DNA of 64,000 nt from Pseudothermotoga hypogea DSM 11164 = NBRC 106472 (GCF_000816145.1 NZ_CP007141.1:992001-1056000); one strand, 5' to 3'. Positions 1 through 8,855 are shown, counted from the first letter of the stretch. The notes: generated from the sequence alone by a model not told the origin. Program-made: numbers and translations.

Positions 1-299
1 CCAGGTGTGTTCGTGACCATGATACCTCGTTTCGTTGCTTCTTCGACGTCGATGTTGTTGTAACCCACCGCGTAGTTCGCGATGATCTTCAGATTGGGAC
101 CTGCGGCGTCCATGACCTCGGCGTCTATGTTGTCCGTGAGCAAACTGACCAGCGCATCGACTCCTTTGACTTTCTCCAGAAGCATTTCTCTGGGTATGAC
201 TCCGTCGTAATCGCTGACTTCAACGTCGTAGCGCTCCTTGAGCATGTTCAATCCTTCCTCGAGAATCTTCCTCGTCACGAAGACTTTGAACCTATTCAT
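1..299 (-). CDS. D-2-hydroxyacid dehydrogenase, N-terminal part (cut by window edge)
   Basis: About 99 residues are visible before the gene leaves the window. The start is the ATG read from 299 ([12 protein letters not shown]). The visible part is the N-terminal flavodoxin-like half of an NAD-dependent D-2-hydroxyacid dehydrogenase, with the stretch [20 protein letters not shown] followed by GIMVTNTPG, which resembles the glyoxylate/hydroxypyruvate reductase branch. The NAD-binding Rossmann motif and the catalytic Arg/Glu/His lie outside. It is the last visible gene of the minus-strand organic-acid operon and starts 4 bases after the stop of the TIM-barrel gene, so it is co-transcribed. It is the second dehydrogenase of this kind in the operon (the other is at 2946-3917), which could allow oxidation and reduction of one hydroxy acid with different stereochemistry. 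Substrate unknown. Confidence 0.85.
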   Translation of the reverse strand, partial: MNRFKVFVTRKILEEGLNMLKERYDVEVSDYDGVIPREMLLEKVKGVDALVSLLTDNIDAEVMDAAGPNLKIIANYAVGYNNIDVEEATKRGIMVTNTP

Positions 300-302
300 C
301 GA

Positions 303-1244
303 TCAAACCTCCTTGAGAAGTTTTGCATAGGCCGTGAGGAAAGTTCTCTTCGCATTCGCAACAACAAGGTCTGGATCTTCATCAGGCAACGGCTTGACTT
401 CGAAAGAGATGACAGGTTTTTCCGTTGAAAGTTTTCTTTCGAAATAGCCAATTTTGACCAAAGCTTTGAGGAAGTAGGTGAGTTCTTCCACGTCGTTCTT
501 TCCACCACTTATTCCGAACCTCGGATGTTGATCTCCGTAAGCTACATGGTTCGTTTCGAGCACCGCGTTGCCCACGTGGATGTGCGTCACGAAAGGTGAG
601 AGTAAATTCAGTGTGTAGAAAGGATCTTCGAACAAGAGTGGCTGGTGTGACAGATCGATCGTTAAGCCAAAATTGTCGTGGAAAGATCTCACCTTCGAAG
701 CGATTTCGAAGGCTATCGGTGCAGGACCAACGAGCGCGTTCTTTTCGATCGAATAATCGAAAACTTCGAGGTTCACAGCCAGCGTGTAACCGAACTCTTC
801 AGACCTCTGTTTCGCATAGTCACAGATCTCGCACAGAGATTCGACCAATCTTTCCTTCGCCGCTCCGAGTTGTTCCTTCTCGGGCATTCTGCCACTCAGA
901 AAGGCGATGGCTTTTGCATTAGAAACGTAGGCTTTTTCAACGGCCTTCTTGATCTCATCAACGGCGAGCCTTCTTTCTTCTTCGTTGAGCGAGTTCAGAT
1001 TCAATTTTCTGGAGAGAACCAGAGGTTGGGCAGCTATCAAAAGTTCGACTCTGGCAACATCGCACATCTTGCCGATCTTCTTCAAAGTATTCTCTTCGAT
1101 GAGCGCGCTCACTTCGATCGCCTGGAAGAATTCGTCCGTGAGCACTCTCTTCACCGTTGAGAGGATCTCTTCCTCACCCTTCGCGTTGGGATACGCCATG
1201 AAGTGTATCAAGCCCATGTGGAACGTGTCGTGCCAAGGATACAT
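303..1244 (-). CDS. Sugar phosphate isomerase/epimerase-like TIM-barrel protein
   Basis: 313 residues, starting MYPWHDTFHMGLIHFMAYP. The sequence has the pattern of the xylose-isomerase-like/AP endonuclease 2 TIM barrel: a conserved Glu in AVNLEVFDYS, an Asp-His in LTIDLSHQPLL, a His in FVTHIHVGNAV and a late Glu in VISFEVKP, the usual metal-ligand positions of this superfamily. It therefore probably binds a divalent metal and isomerises or epimerises a sugar or sugar-acid keto group. It lies 4 bases downstream of the HpaI-type aldolase gene and upstream of a hydroxyacid dehydrogenase, so it belongs to the organic-acid operon. The exact substrate cannot be read from sequence. A good Shine-Dalgarno site (GGAGGTGAG) precedes the start. 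Confidence 0.75.
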   Translation of the reverse strand: MYPWHDTFHMGLIHFMAYPNAKGEEEILSTVKRVLTDEFFQAIEVSALIEENTLKKIGKMCDVARVELLIAAQPLVLSRKLNLNSLNEEERRLAVDEIKKAVEKAYVSNAKAIAFLSGRMPEKEQLGAAKERLVESLCEICDYAKQRSEEFGYTLAVNLEVFDYSIEKNALVGPAPIAFEIASKVRSFHDNFGLTIDLSHQPLLFEDPFYTLNLLSPFVTHIHVGNAVLETNHVAYGDQHPRFGISGGKNDVEELTYFLKALVKIGYFERKLSTEKPVISFEVKPLPDEDPDLVVANAKRTFLTAYAKLLKEV

Positions 1245-1248
1245 CGTC

Positions 1249-2034
1249 TCACCTCCTTTGGATCATCTGCTTCAAGGCATCGACGATCTTTTTACCATTA
1301 TCGACGATCAGATTGATGTCGCTGGAACACATCAAAAGCTTCATACCCTTCTCGATCCATGGCTGCAGCGCCTCGGGCGTTGGAAGGTGTATGCCACATG
1401 GTACGTTGAGCTTCAAACATTTCTCAACGAACTTATCCACGTATTCCTGAACGAGTGGATGCTTCGTGTTCCCAGGCACACCGAGGCTCTGCGACAGATC
1501 GTTGGGTCCTATCAGGCACGCATCCACACCAGGCAAGATCAGTTCCTCAAGATGGTCTATGGCTTCTTTGCTCTCTATCTGCAGTATGATCAGGGTGTTC
1601 TCGTTGGCCCACTTGGTGACCTCTTCACCCCTCACGGACGCGAAGTTCGTCGGTGTTCTCCTCAAAGCCATGCCCCTCTCACCGAGAGGATAGTACTTGG
1701 TCGCCTTTATTATCTGCTCGACCTCCTCGCGCGTCTCAACTTGTGGCACCAAAAGACCCTCCGCACCGCTGTCGAGCGGTCTGGAGAGATTGTGATGGCC
1801 GTATCTGGTTGGCACCCTGACGATCGGGGTGATCCCTCCGGCCCTCGCCGCCCAAACCATGTCCTGAACGGTTTCGAGACTGAAAGGCGAATGCTCGGTA
1901 TCTATAACGAAAAAATCGAAGCCCGATGTGGCGAACATCTGTGCTATGCCGGGCGTTCTTATCTCACTCACCATTATACCTATGGCGTGTTTGCCCTCTT
2001 TCAGCAGTTTCTTGGTCTTATTCTCGCGCACCAT
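1249..2034 (-). CDS. HpcH/HpaI-family class II aldolase
   Basis: About 261 residues. Family motifs are visible: FVIDTEHSPFSLETVQDMV near the N-terminus, the Arg-containing PIVRVPTRYG, LVPQVETREEVEQIIKATKYYP, and LQIESKEAIDHLEELILPGVDACLIGPNDLSQSLGVPG with the Glu/Asp metal ligands. These are metal-dependent aldolases that split 4-hydroxy-2-oxo acids (or 2-keto-3-deoxy sugar acids) into pyruvate and an aldehyde. The start is taken as the ATG at 2034, downstream of TGAGGTGAAG; a GTG two codons earlier lacks a ribosome site. It follows the DapA-like gene by a few bases, so the operon holds two pyruvate-releasing aldolases of unrelated chemistry (metal and Schiff base). Could equally be a 2,4-dihydroxyhept-2-enedioate or 2-keto-3-deoxyrhamnonate-type aldolase. 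Confidence 0.85.
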   Translation of the reverse strand: MVRENKTKKLLKEGKHAIGIMVSEIRTPGIAQMFATSGFDFFVIDTEHSPFSLETVQDMVWAARAGGITPIVRVPTRYGHHNLSRPLDSGAEGLLVPQVETREEVEQIIKATKYYPLGERGMALRRTPTNFASVRGEEVTKWANENTLIILQIESKEAIDHLEELILPGVDACLIGPNDLSQSLGVPGNTKHPLVQEYVDKFVEKCLKLNVPCGIHLPTPEALQPWIEKGMKLLMCSSDINLIVDNGKKIVDALKQMIQRR

Positions 2035-2041
2035 CTTCACC

Positions 2042-2932
2042 TCACAGAAGTTTCATACTCTGAAGCACTTTCCTCAATTCAGCTTTCTTCTCCTCGCTCA
2101 TTTCTTTGATCGGTCCACGCGCCGGTCCCGCCTCGATTCCGATCATGTTCAACGCTTCCTTTATGACCACGGGGAACGTACCGAGCTCGAAAGCGAGTCT
2201 CAACGGCGTGAGTTCCTCCTGAGCGCGTTTCGCGTTCTCGAGATCCCCCTGCACGAAGTAGTCGTATATGCTCGCAACGAGCCTCGGTGCGACGTTGGCC
2301 GTGGCCGCGATCGAACCTGACCCACCGTAGAGGAGCGTCGCGAGGATGAGCGTGTCCCTACCTGCGAGCACGTGAAAGTTCTTGTTCTTGGTTCTTCTTA
2401 TGTAATCGCTGGTGGTCGTCAGATCGCCGCTGCTGTCCTTTATACCAACGATGTTGTCTATCTCTGCAAGTTTTTCAACCGTTTTTGGATCGATCTTTAC
2501 ACCACCAGTTCTTGCTGGATTGTTGTACAGCAGTACTGGCAACTTCGTGGCCTTCGCGATCTTAACGTAGTGTTCGTAGAGTTCTTCTTGAGTCGGACTG
2601 ATGTAATATGGGGTGATGATCGAAACGGCATCGACTCCGATCTTCTCGGCGGCATCGTTGAGCTCGATGACTTCTCTGGTGGTTATGCCTCCGGTACCTG
2701 CGTAAACAGGAACTCGCCCGTTCACCTCTTCCACGGCTATCTCCATGAGCCTGATCTTTTCTTCTTTGGTCAGCGCGTAGAACTCTCCTTGACTGCCTAT
2801 GATGAAGACACCGTGAACGCCGTTGTCAATCAGATAGTTCAAGAGCTTTCTGAAAGCTGACTCGTTGATGCTCTCGTCATTGTTCATGGGTGTGACGACC
2901 GCCGGTATGACTCCCTTTGGAACAAAAGACAT
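2042..2932 (-). CDS. Dihydrodipicolinate synthase/N-acetylneuraminate lyase family aldolase
   Basis: 296 residues with the complete DapA-superfamily pattern: PAVVTPMNNDESINESAF at the N-terminus, GSQGEFYALTKEEK (the G-[ST]-x-G-E substrate loop), AGTGGITTREVIEL, the catalytic Tyr in VLLYNNPARTG and the Schiff-base Lys in IVGIKDSSGD. Such enzymes condense or split pyruvate with an aldehyde. The loop has GSQGEF rather than the GTTGE typical of true lysine-pathway DapA, and its place among transporter and hydroxyacid genes argues for a catabolic 2-keto-3-deoxy-acid aldolase rather than lysine synthesis. The start ATG at 2932 has GGAGGGATAAAG upstream. It lies between the hydroxyacid dehydrogenase and the HpaI-type aldolase. 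Confidence 0.85.
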   Translation of the reverse strand: MSFVPKGVIPAVVTPMNNDESINESAFRKLLNYLIDNGVHGVFIIGSQGEFYALTKEEKIRLMEIAVEEVNGRVPVYAGTGGITTREVIELNDAAEKIGVDAVSIITPYYISPTQEELYEHYVKIAKATKLPVLLYNNPARTGGVKIDPKTVEKLAEIDNIVGIKDSSGDLTTTSDYIRRTKNKNFHVLAGRDTLILATLLYGGSGSIAATANVAPRLVASIYDYFVQGDLENAKRAQEELTPLRLAFELGTFPVVIKEALNMIGIEAGPARGPIKEMSEEKKAELRKVLQSMKLL

Positions 2933-2945
2933 CTTTATCCCTCCT

Positions 2946-3917
2946 TCAGATCTTTCCGTATTTTTTGAGCAGATCCAGATTCACCGGAAAACTCGGCTTT
3001 CTTCCCGTCAGAACCTCGATCACACCTTGAGCGGCTCCTTCGGCCATCCTGATCACGCACTCTTTCGTCAATGCAGCGTTGTGTGGTGTCAGCAGTATCT
3101 TTTCGCACTTGAAGAAAGGATGATCGTTTTTCGGAGGTTCCTCTATGAAAACGTCCGTGGCTGCTCCAGCTATCCAACCCTCTTCGACGGCTTTCAAGAC
3201 CGCAAGCTCGTCCCATATTGGACCGCGCGCCATGTTTATGATGTATGCTGTGGGCTTCATGAGTTTGAGCTGATCTTCTCTTATCATGAACCTGGTTTCG
3301 GGCGTGAAAGGAACGTGTATCGTGACGAAGTCCGACTCTCTCAACAGTCTTTCCAATGGGACCAGTTCAACACCCAACTCTGTAGCCTTGCGGGCATCGA
3401 TGTAGGGATCGAACGCCAAGACTTTCATGGAAAAGGCTGCCTGACACTTCTTCGCGACGAGCGAGCCGATCCTTCCAAGCCCTATGATTCCAAGCGTTTT
3501 CCCATCCACATCCGTCGTGGAGAACTGATCTCTGATGTTGAAATCACCCTTCCTCGTCGCGAGGTCCATCTGCTTGAGTCGCTTCGCCAAAGCCAATATG
3601 AAGGCGATCGTGGCTTCCGCCACCGAGAGTGCGTTCGCGTTGGGCGTGTTCACAACGTAGATTCCATGCTTCGAAGCCTCTTCGACATCGATGTTGTCCA
3701 CCCCGACACCGTGCCTCGCGATCACCTTCAACTTCGGCGCGTTCCTTATGATCTCTGCGGTGAAAGGAGCCGTCCTCACGATGACCCCATCACAGTCGAC
3801 GATCTCTCTGGCAACGACTGAAGGCTCTGGACTTGAGGCTTGGATGACTTGAAAACCTGCGTTCAAAAGCATCTTGACACCGCTCTCATGGATCGGTTGA
3901 ACGATCATCACCTTCAC
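2946..3917 (-). CDS. D-2-hydroxyacid dehydrogenase (phosphoglycerate dehydrogenase type)
   Basis: About 323 residues, SerA-like without the C-terminal ACT domain. Visible landmarks: LKVIARHGVGVDNIDVEEAS, the NAD-binding GLGRIGSLVAKKC followed by an acidic residue (AFDPYID), the catalytic Arg in IINMARGPIWDE, the Glu in TDVFIEEPP and the His in ILLTPHNAALTKE. The length is standard. I choose the GTG at 3917, because GGAGGG sits directly against the upstream ATG (3923) and leaves no spacing, but six bases before the GTG. The gene starts within a few bases of the larA-like stop, so translation is coupled. The operon context points to oxidation or reduction of a 2-hydroxy acid rather than serine synthesis. 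Confidence 0.85.
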   Translation of the reverse strand: MKVMIVQPIHESGVKMLLNAGFQVIQASSPEPSVVAREIVDCDGVIVRTAPFTAEIIRNAPKLKVIARHGVGVDNIDVEEASKHGIYVVNTPNANALSVAEATIAFILALAKRLKQMDLATRKGDFNIRDQFSTTDVDGKTLGIIGLGRIGSLVAKKCQAAFSMKVLAFDPYIDARKATELGVELVPLERLLRESDFVTIHVPFTPETRFMIREDQLKLMKPTAYIINMARGPIWDELAVLKAVEEGWIAGAATDVFIEEPPKNDHPFFKCEKILLTPHNAALTKECVIRMAEGAAQGVIEVLTGRKPSFPVNLDLLKKYGKI

Positions 3918-3919
3918 GT

Positions 3920-5194
3920 TCATCCCTCCAGCCTTGGAATCGTGTTGACACCGTTCGGCATTACGAGAAACTTCGCACGCGGATTCTTTTTCAGAATTTG
4001 ATCGATGCCTTCCTGCAACGTCGAGATTTTCGAGAGAAAGATTTTCTTCAAAATGGCATCTTCTATCTCACAATCGCTCATAACTATCGATGCGTAAGAC
4101 AAGATCCTCGTGAGAATGTAGGCCTTGTGTTCACCGAAAGCGAAGCCACGTGTGAACAAACGATCCTTCAGCTCTTCGAAGCTGGCGAAGCTGGACATGA
4201 GTCGGTAATAGTTTTCGTCTCCCAGTCCATCTTCGCACCGTGCCGGAATCAAGATGACCCCACTCTCCTTCACAACGGGCCTCGGACCGAGAACGACGGT
4301 GTTCGCGGCACGCGTGGCTTGGTAGAGGTTAACACTTTTTGGATAGCCTGGGCAAGAGATCACGACGTCCGCAACCTCTGGTACTGGCACTTCCACGCAG
4401 GATCTTGTGAATTTCACGGCAGATTCGAAGGATTTGATCGGATGACCTGAGAAGGCGGCAACGAGACGTTTTTCTTCGTTCAGCACGAGGTTGACTGTGA
4501 AATCCACCTTCACCCTCTCGGCCATCTCGTTCAAGAATTCTCTGAAGATGTTGTTCTCTATCACTCCAAGTTTCGTTCTTGGATCCGATAGCACTTTCAA
4601 ACTGTGCGTCGAACCTATGGTTTCCATGCCGGCCAACCCAACACAGATGGTCTTCACACCGCCACTGTAGCCTGCGAAGAGGTGTGGTTCGATCACACCA
4701 ACGGTGATCTTCACGTCTGCCTCCATCAACTTCCTGTTCACCTTCATGGGGAAACCTGCAGAGCTACAACCAAGGTCGACCAGATCGTTGCGACAGTCGT
4801 GGTTGTAAACTGCATATTCGTTCGCGATTCTCTTTCCGAGTTTCTGTTCGATCTCCCCGTGAGTCATGGGCCTGTGCGTCCCGAGCGCGATCAAGAAATA
4901 TATGTTCTCTTTCCTCACGCCGGCCCTGTGGAGTTCTTCAAGCAGAAGTTCGCTCACCGTTTCATCCATGGCGTACCTGGTCATGTCCGTCACAACGATG
5001 GCCACCTTTTCGTGCCCGTCCACCATTTCACTCAACTTCAGCGAGGCGATAGGATTGGACAAAGACCTCTTCAGCTCTGCCACTGGATCGTGCACTGGAT
5101 CGGGAAAGCGTGCATGGGCTATCGATAGAAGGTTTCGATCTGGTATTTCGATCTCGAGATCTTTGTTCTTGTCGTAAGCGAATTTTATCCTCAT
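3920..5194 (-). CDS. LarA-like protein (lactate racemase, DUF2088 family)
   Basis: 424 residues, the usual LarA length. LarA racemases use a nickel-pincer nucleotide and two histidines plus lysines; here the matching stretches YNHDCRNDLVDLG and EPHLFAGYSGGVKTICVGLAG are visible, with His, Gly-rich loop and Lys in place. The partner genes that make the cofactor (larB, larC, larE) are not in this window, so either they lie elsewhere or this is a divergent LarA homologue acting on another 2-hydroxy acid. It sits between tctB and a hydroxyacid dehydrogenase, and the same strand carries a lactate-dehydrogenase/Etf cassette upstream, which together make interconversion of the stereoisomers of an imported hydroxy acid a reasonable role. 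Start ATG with GAGGTGAGACG upstream. Confidence 0.8.
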   Translation of the reverse strand: MRIKFAYDKNKDLEIEIPDRNLLSIAHARFPDPVHDPVAELKRSLSNPIASLKLSEMVDGHEKVAIVVTDMTRYAMDETVSELLLEELHRAGVRKENIYFLIALGTHRPMTHGEIEQKLGKRIANEYAVYNHDCRNDLVDLGCSSAGFPMKVNRKLMEADVKITVGVIEPHLFAGYSGGVKTICVGLAGMETIGSTHSLKVLSDPRTKLGVIENNIFREFLNEMAERVKVDFTVNLVLNEEKRLVAAFSGHPIKSFESAVKFTRSCVEVPVPEVADVVISCPGYPKSVNLYQATRAANTVVLGPRPVVKESGVILIPARCEDGLGDENYYRLMSSFASFEELKDRLFTRGFAFGEHKAYILTRILSYASIVMSDCEIEDAILKKIFLSKISTLQEGIDQILKKNPRAKFLVMPNGVNTIPRLEG

Positions 5195-5203
5195 CGTCTC
5201 ACC

Positions 5204-5653
5204 TCAAGGAAGCACCAAACGCAGCAATCTCGCGAAGACGCACCAAATCACCCAGCTCGCGGTCACAGAGAAGATGCTTGAATAAACGATGGTTTTGATC
5301 TTCGGCGGCCAGGATATGATCAAGCAGGAAGCGAAAACGAAGAGAATGCTCGAAAGCAGAAACCCAATCGGTTCCATCAAAACAACGTAAACGATACAGC
5401 TCACGATGAACAAAGATATCCTGAAAGGCTTTTTGAATTTGATCGGTGTGGACTTCTCCTTACTGAGCAACGCTTGCACGATCAAACCCACCGAGAAGAT
5501 CAGCAACAACACCGCAGCCAAGGTCGGAAAAAAGGCGTTGTCCAAGACATCGAACCTCAACCTTCTGATCTTCTGACTCTCAGAGAGCATCCATCCAGCA
5601 AGAACAGCCAAGACCAAACCCGAATAGAAGTCCTTTCCAAATCGCACGCCCAT
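5204..5653 (-). CDS. tctB: Tripartite tricarboxylate transporter small membrane subunit TctB
   Basis: 149 residues counted from the ATG at 5653. Upstream in-frame ATGs at 5743 and 5689 would overlap the end of tctC and the stem-loop, and lack a ribosome site; GGGGTG precedes the chosen start. About four hydrophobic segments are visible, with the charged MGVRFGKDFYSGLVLAVLAGW start typical of the family. TctB is the small membrane component that pairs with the large permease TctA and the periplasmic binding protein TctC to import di- and tricarboxylates or related acids driven by an ion gradient. Gene order here is tctA-tctC-tctB, not the more common C-B-A. Confidence 0.85.
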   Translation of the reverse strand: MGVRFGKDFYSGLVLAVLAGWMLSESQKIRRLRFDVLDNAFFPTLAAVLLLIFSVGLIVQALLSKEKSTPIKFKKPFRISLFIVSCIVYVVLMEPIGFLLSSILFVFASCLIISWPPKIKTIVYSSIFSVTASWVIWCVFARLLRLVLP

Positions 5654-5662
5654 CACCCCAAA

Positions 5663-5684
5663 CGCTGGGGGGAACCCCCCAGCG
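5663..5684 (-). terminator. Stem-loop between tctC and tctB
   Basis: Perfect inverted repeat with arms CGCTGGGGGG and CCCCCCAGCG separated by two bases, located 4 bases past the tctC stop and 10 bases before the tctB start. There is no U-run after it, so it is probably an mRNA-stabilising or partial attenuation element and not a full terminator. Equivalent stem-loops follow the four other solute-binding-protein genes in the window. Confidence 0.7.
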
Positions 5685-5688
5685 AACA

Positions 5689-6639
5689 TCACTTCTTCAA
5701 ACCAGCAGCCCTCGCGAACCGATCGAACCTTTCGTCTTCCCACTTCAAGAACTTCAGCATCTCTTCACCGTCCAAGTAGAAGGGTATGGCGAAGGCCTTC
5801 TCCGCCAACTCATCGACGCAGTCTTTGAACTGAATCACCCGCTTGATCGCATCCGCAAAAGTTTTGACGATCTCTTGGGGTGTTCCCTTGGGCATTAAAA
5901 AGATCTGGTCCTGTGTGAAGACGAGCTCTTCCAAGCCGAGCTCCTTCGCGGTCGGCACGTCAGGCAGGAACGGATCTCTTTCGGGTGAGAGCACCGCGAG
6001 CGCCTTCAATTCACCTGACTTGAGGAACGGCACCGCCGCAGACAGTGCGACCGGACTCAGATCCATGTGGCCACCAAGAATCTTCGTGATCCTGTCCATG
6101 TCGCCACCAGGGCTCGCCGTGATGATGAAACCGTTGTTTGCCGCCAACTGCATCGGTATCACTTGGAAATGGCTCGTCGCACCTATCTCGGCTCCGAGTC
6201 TGATCTTGCCTGGGTTCTTCTTGGCGTCCTCAATCGCATCCTTCAAGTCCTTCCAAGGTGAATCGGGCCTTGCAATCACCACGCGGTTTCCTCTCGTTGC
6301 GATGCACACGGGCGTGAAGTCGTAGTAGTTGAACTCGGCCGTTCCAACGTGGAAGTTAGAGAAGATGGATTGATGGTACCACAGAACGGTGTAGCCGTCC
6401 GGTTTGGCCTTGAGAACCTCTCTCGCACCTGTGCTCCCACCACCGCCAGTGATGTTCACCACGGCGAAGTCCCAGCCGAACAACTGCTTGACGTACTTTC
6501 CAATGATCCTCACCTGCACGTCGCTGGCTCCACCTGCGGCGTAGGGGACCACCACCTTGATGGGACCTGTGGGATACGCTGCAAAACTGATGGTCACGAT
6601 GAGCGTTAGCAACAGAATCGCCAGAAACTTCTTACCCAT
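5689..6639 (-). CDS. tctC: Tripartite tricarboxylate transporter substrate-binding protein TctC
   Basis: 316 residues. An N-terminal signal peptide (about 20 residues, LAILLLTLIVTISFA then A-Y) is followed by YPTGPIKVVVPYAAGGASD, the hallmark of the Bug/TctC family; the Asp of AGGASD usually orients the carboxylate ligand. Further family features are GGGGSTGAREVLKAKPDGYT and LAVLSPERDPFLPDVPTAKELG. It acts in the periplasm and hands its ligand to TctA/TctB. It follows tctA by 12 bases. Ligand unknown; the operon's hydroxyacid and aldolase genes suggest a carboxylic or hydroxycarboxylic acid. Confidence 0.9.
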   Translation of the reverse strand: MGKKFLAILLLTLIVTISFAAYPTGPIKVVVPYAAGGASDVQVRIIGKYVKQLFGWDFAVVNITGGGGSTGAREVLKAKPDGYTVLWYHQSIFSNFHVGTAEFNYYDFTPVCIATRGNRVVIARPDSPWKDLKDAIEDAKKNPGKIRLGAEIGATSHFQVIPMQLAANNGFIITASPGGDMDRITKILGGHMDLSPVALSAAVPFLKSGELKALAVLSPERDPFLPDVPTAKELGLEELVFTQDQIFLMPKGTPQEIVKTFADAIKRVIQFKDCVDELAEKAFAIPFYLDGEEMLKFLKWEDERFDRFARAAGLKK

Positions 6640-6651
6640 GCAAACACCTCC

Positions 6652-8157
6652 TCAGCACCTCGCAGATTCACCTTTTTTGACGAGTATTCTTCCCAGAACG
6701 AACAAGAACGCAGCCAAGATCAGCAGTGTGAGAGACAAAGGTCTTGTGAAAATCGGCCAAAAACTACCAGCGCTCGCAGTTAAACCCTGTCTCAGGTTGG
6801 ATTCGGCGATCGGGCCAAGAACGAAGGCGATGATGATGGGAAGCACTGGAAAGTCGAGTTTCTTCAACACGTAACCAACGATCCCGAAGATCAGCATGAC
6901 CCAGATATCGAAGATCCTGTTGTTTAAACCAAAAGCTCCCACCGCGGCACAGACGGTGATCAAGGGCAGAAGGTATTGCTTTGGAAAGCTCAACGAGTAG
7001 ATGTAGAACTTCATCAGAGAGATTCCAAGCAAGAGCATCACAACGTTACCCCAAAACTGCGCTGCGTAGACTCCAAAGACCAGGTCTGGATTGTACTTGA
7101 ACATGAGAGGACCTGGGTTTATGCCGTGAATGATGAAGCCTCCGAGCAAAATCGCGGTGACCGCATCGCCAGGTATGCCCAGCGCGAGCAACGGAACCAT
7201 CGCAGCACCGATGGAGGCGTTGTTCGAAACTTCGCTCGCGATGATTCCGTCTGGAATACCACTACCGAACTTCTCAGGATGTTTCGAACTCGATCTCGCA
7301 AGACCGTAAGAGATGATGTTCGCCGTCGCTCCTCCGATCCCTGGGAAAACACCTATGATGAATCCCACCACGAAAGACCTCAACGCGTTTCCAATCTGTT
7401 TGAACAGGATCTTTGCGGCCTGAAGAACATCGGAAAACTTCATTCCAAGCGATTCTTTTGGAACGATGCGTTCGACCTCCGACTCGATGTCGACGATGAT
7501 CTCAGGTATGCAGAACAAACCCACCAGCAACGGCAAGAGGGCTATACCACCTTGGAGTTCAGAGAACTTGAACGTCAATCTCGGAATACTCGTGATGGGA
7601 TCAGGACCGATGCAACTGAGAAGGAGGCCCAAGGCGATCCCTATGAGGTTCTTCACTATGTTACCGCCGAGCATGCTGCTCACCGCAATGAAAGCCATGA
7701 CCGCTAAAGAGAAGTATTCGAAGGGTCCAAACTTCAGCGCGGCACGGGCGATCAAAGATGCCAGTGAGATCATGAAGATCACACCAACGATACCACCGAA
7801 GAATGACGAGAAGAGCCCTAAGCCAAGCGCAAGACCAGACCTTCCCTGTTTGCTCATGGGATGCGCGTCGAAACAGGTCGTGATCGAAGAGGGAGTTCCT
7901 GGCATGTTGAGCAACGTTGCGGAGATGAACCCTCCGGAAACTCCGCCTATGTAGATTCCCGTCAGAAGGGTGAGTCCAGAGATGGGCTTCATGCTGAAGG
8001 TGAACGGGATAGCCAAAGCGACACCCATGGTCGCGGTGAGACCCGGGATCGCGCCGAAGATCATGCCCCAAAGAACGCCTATGAAGAGTAAGAGCAAATT
8101 CGCTGGCTGGAAAACTTGCGAAAATCCCACCGTAACCGTCTGGATGAGCACTTCCAT
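6652..8157 (-). CDS. tctA: Tripartite tricarboxylate transporter large permease TctA
   Basis: 501 residues, the standard TctA length, with around ten to twelve hydrophobic segments. Typical stretches include LLLFIGVLWGMIFGAIPGLTATMGVALAIPFTF near the N-terminus and the second glycine-rich repeat GFIIGVFPGIGGATANIISYGLARSSSKHPEKFGSGIPDGIIASEVSNNA, the duplicated G-x-x-P-G-[IL] loops thought to bind substrate or ion. It starts with ATG behind GAGGAGG and is the first structural gene after the GntR regulator, 12 bases downstream of it, so the regulator and transporter are one operon. Confidence 0.92.
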   Translation of the reverse strand: MEVLIQTVTVGFSQVFQPANLLLLFIGVLWGMIFGAIPGLTATMGVALAIPFTFSMKPISGLTLLTGIYIGGVSGGFISATLLNMPGTPSSITTCFDAHPMSKQGRSGLALGLGLFSSFFGGIVGVIFMISLASLIARAALKFGPFEYFSLAVMAFIAVSSMLGGNIVKNLIGIALGLLLSCIGPDPITSIPRLTFKFSELQGGIALLPLLVGLFCIPEIIVDIESEVERIVPKESLGMKFSDVLQAAKILFKQIGNALRSFVVGFIIGVFPGIGGATANIISYGLARSSSKHPEKFGSGIPDGIIASEVSNNASIGAAMVPLLALGIPGDAVTAILLGGFIIHGINPGPLMFKYNPDLVFGVYAAQFWGNVVMLLLGISLMKFYIYSLSFPKQYLLPLITVCAAVGAFGLNNRIFDIWVMLIFGIVGYVLKKLDFPVLPIIIAFVLGPIAESNLRQGLTASAGSFWPIFTRPLSLTLLILAAFLFVLGRILVKKGESARC

Positions 8158-8169
8158 AGGGTAACCTCC

Positions 8170-8841
8170 TCACGTTTGGGCGCGTTTCATGATCAGCGAA
8201 TAGTAGCTTTCGATCACCGAGGTGAGCGTTCGGCGCAGATGATTTCTCATCAATTCCTCCACTTTGGCCTCGTCACCGTCGAGGATGGCTTCGATGATCT
8301 TCACATGTTCTTCTCTCGACTTCTTCTCTATCTCGACGGACCTCTTGGTTATGTTCCTCGTCATGTTCGTGAGCAGACGAAGTTTTTCGTAGAACCTCTT
8401 CAGTATCTTGTTACCACTGTACTCGATCAGAAGATCGTGGAGTTGTCTTCCGAGCGCGACACCCTTCGCAGGATCGTTGTCGATGTCGACCAACTCGAGT
8501 TTCTGCTTCAATTGTTGAAGCTTTTGGAGCATCTCAGGATCTCTATTTCGGCAGGCCAAGCGCGCCGCTGCGCCCTCGATGGCTTCCCTTGCGGTGTATA
8601 TCTCAACGAAGTCTTCGAGCGTGAGTTTCCTGACGGTGTAACCCTTCTTACCGTTCAACTCCACAAGGCCATCTTCCATGAGCATGCGCAGAACCTCCCT
8701 TATGGGAGTCCTGCTCACTCTGTATATCTCGGTGAGTTTTCTTTCGACTATCCACTCACCAGGTTTGATCTCTTCGTTGAGGATCTTTTCGCGGAGATCG
8801 TTGTAGATCTTTTCTTTTAGATCGCCCAGATCTCTCCGCAT
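8170..8841 (-). CDS. GntR-family (FadR/FCD) transcriptional regulator
   Basis: 223 residues. Residues about 8-75 form the GntR winged helix (EKIYNDLREKILNEEIKPGEWI, then IYRVSRTPIREVLRMLMEDGLVEL), and the rest is an all-helical FCD ligand domain of usual length, with the Asp/His metal-binding pattern in RQLHDLLIEYSGN and later EEHVKIIEAILDGDEAKVEELMRNHL. FCD regulators normally sense small organic acids. It heads the tctA-tctC-tctB-larA operon, and several GGTA/TACC half-sites lie in its promoter, so it most likely represses itself and the transporter in the absence of the imported acid. Inference; ligand unknown. Confidence 0.88.
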   Translation of the reverse strand: MRRDLGDLKEKIYNDLREKILNEEIKPGEWIVERKLTEIYRVSRTPIREVLRMLMEDGLVELNGKKGYTVRKLTLEDFVEIYTAREAIEGAAARLACRNRDPEMLQKLQQLKQKLELVDIDNDPAKGVALGRQLHDLLIEYSGNKILKRFYEKLRLLTNMTRNITKRSVEIEKKSREEHVKIIEAILDGDEAKVEELMRNHLRRTLTSVIESYYSLIMKRAQT

Positions 8842-8855
8842 GAGGTATTCCCCCT

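Noticed and set aside
949-2109. Long open frame on the plus strand opposite the aldolase genes
   Set aside because: Antisense of clearly conserved genes; no ribosome site, and the translation has no recognisable pattern. The same holds for the long antisense frames at 2865-3821, 6976-7707, 29310-30068 and 53633-54661.
5654-5743. Longer tctB beginning at 5743
   Set aside because: Would overlap the tctC end and the stem-loop; the added residues are unlike the family and the ATG at 5653 has a ribosome site.
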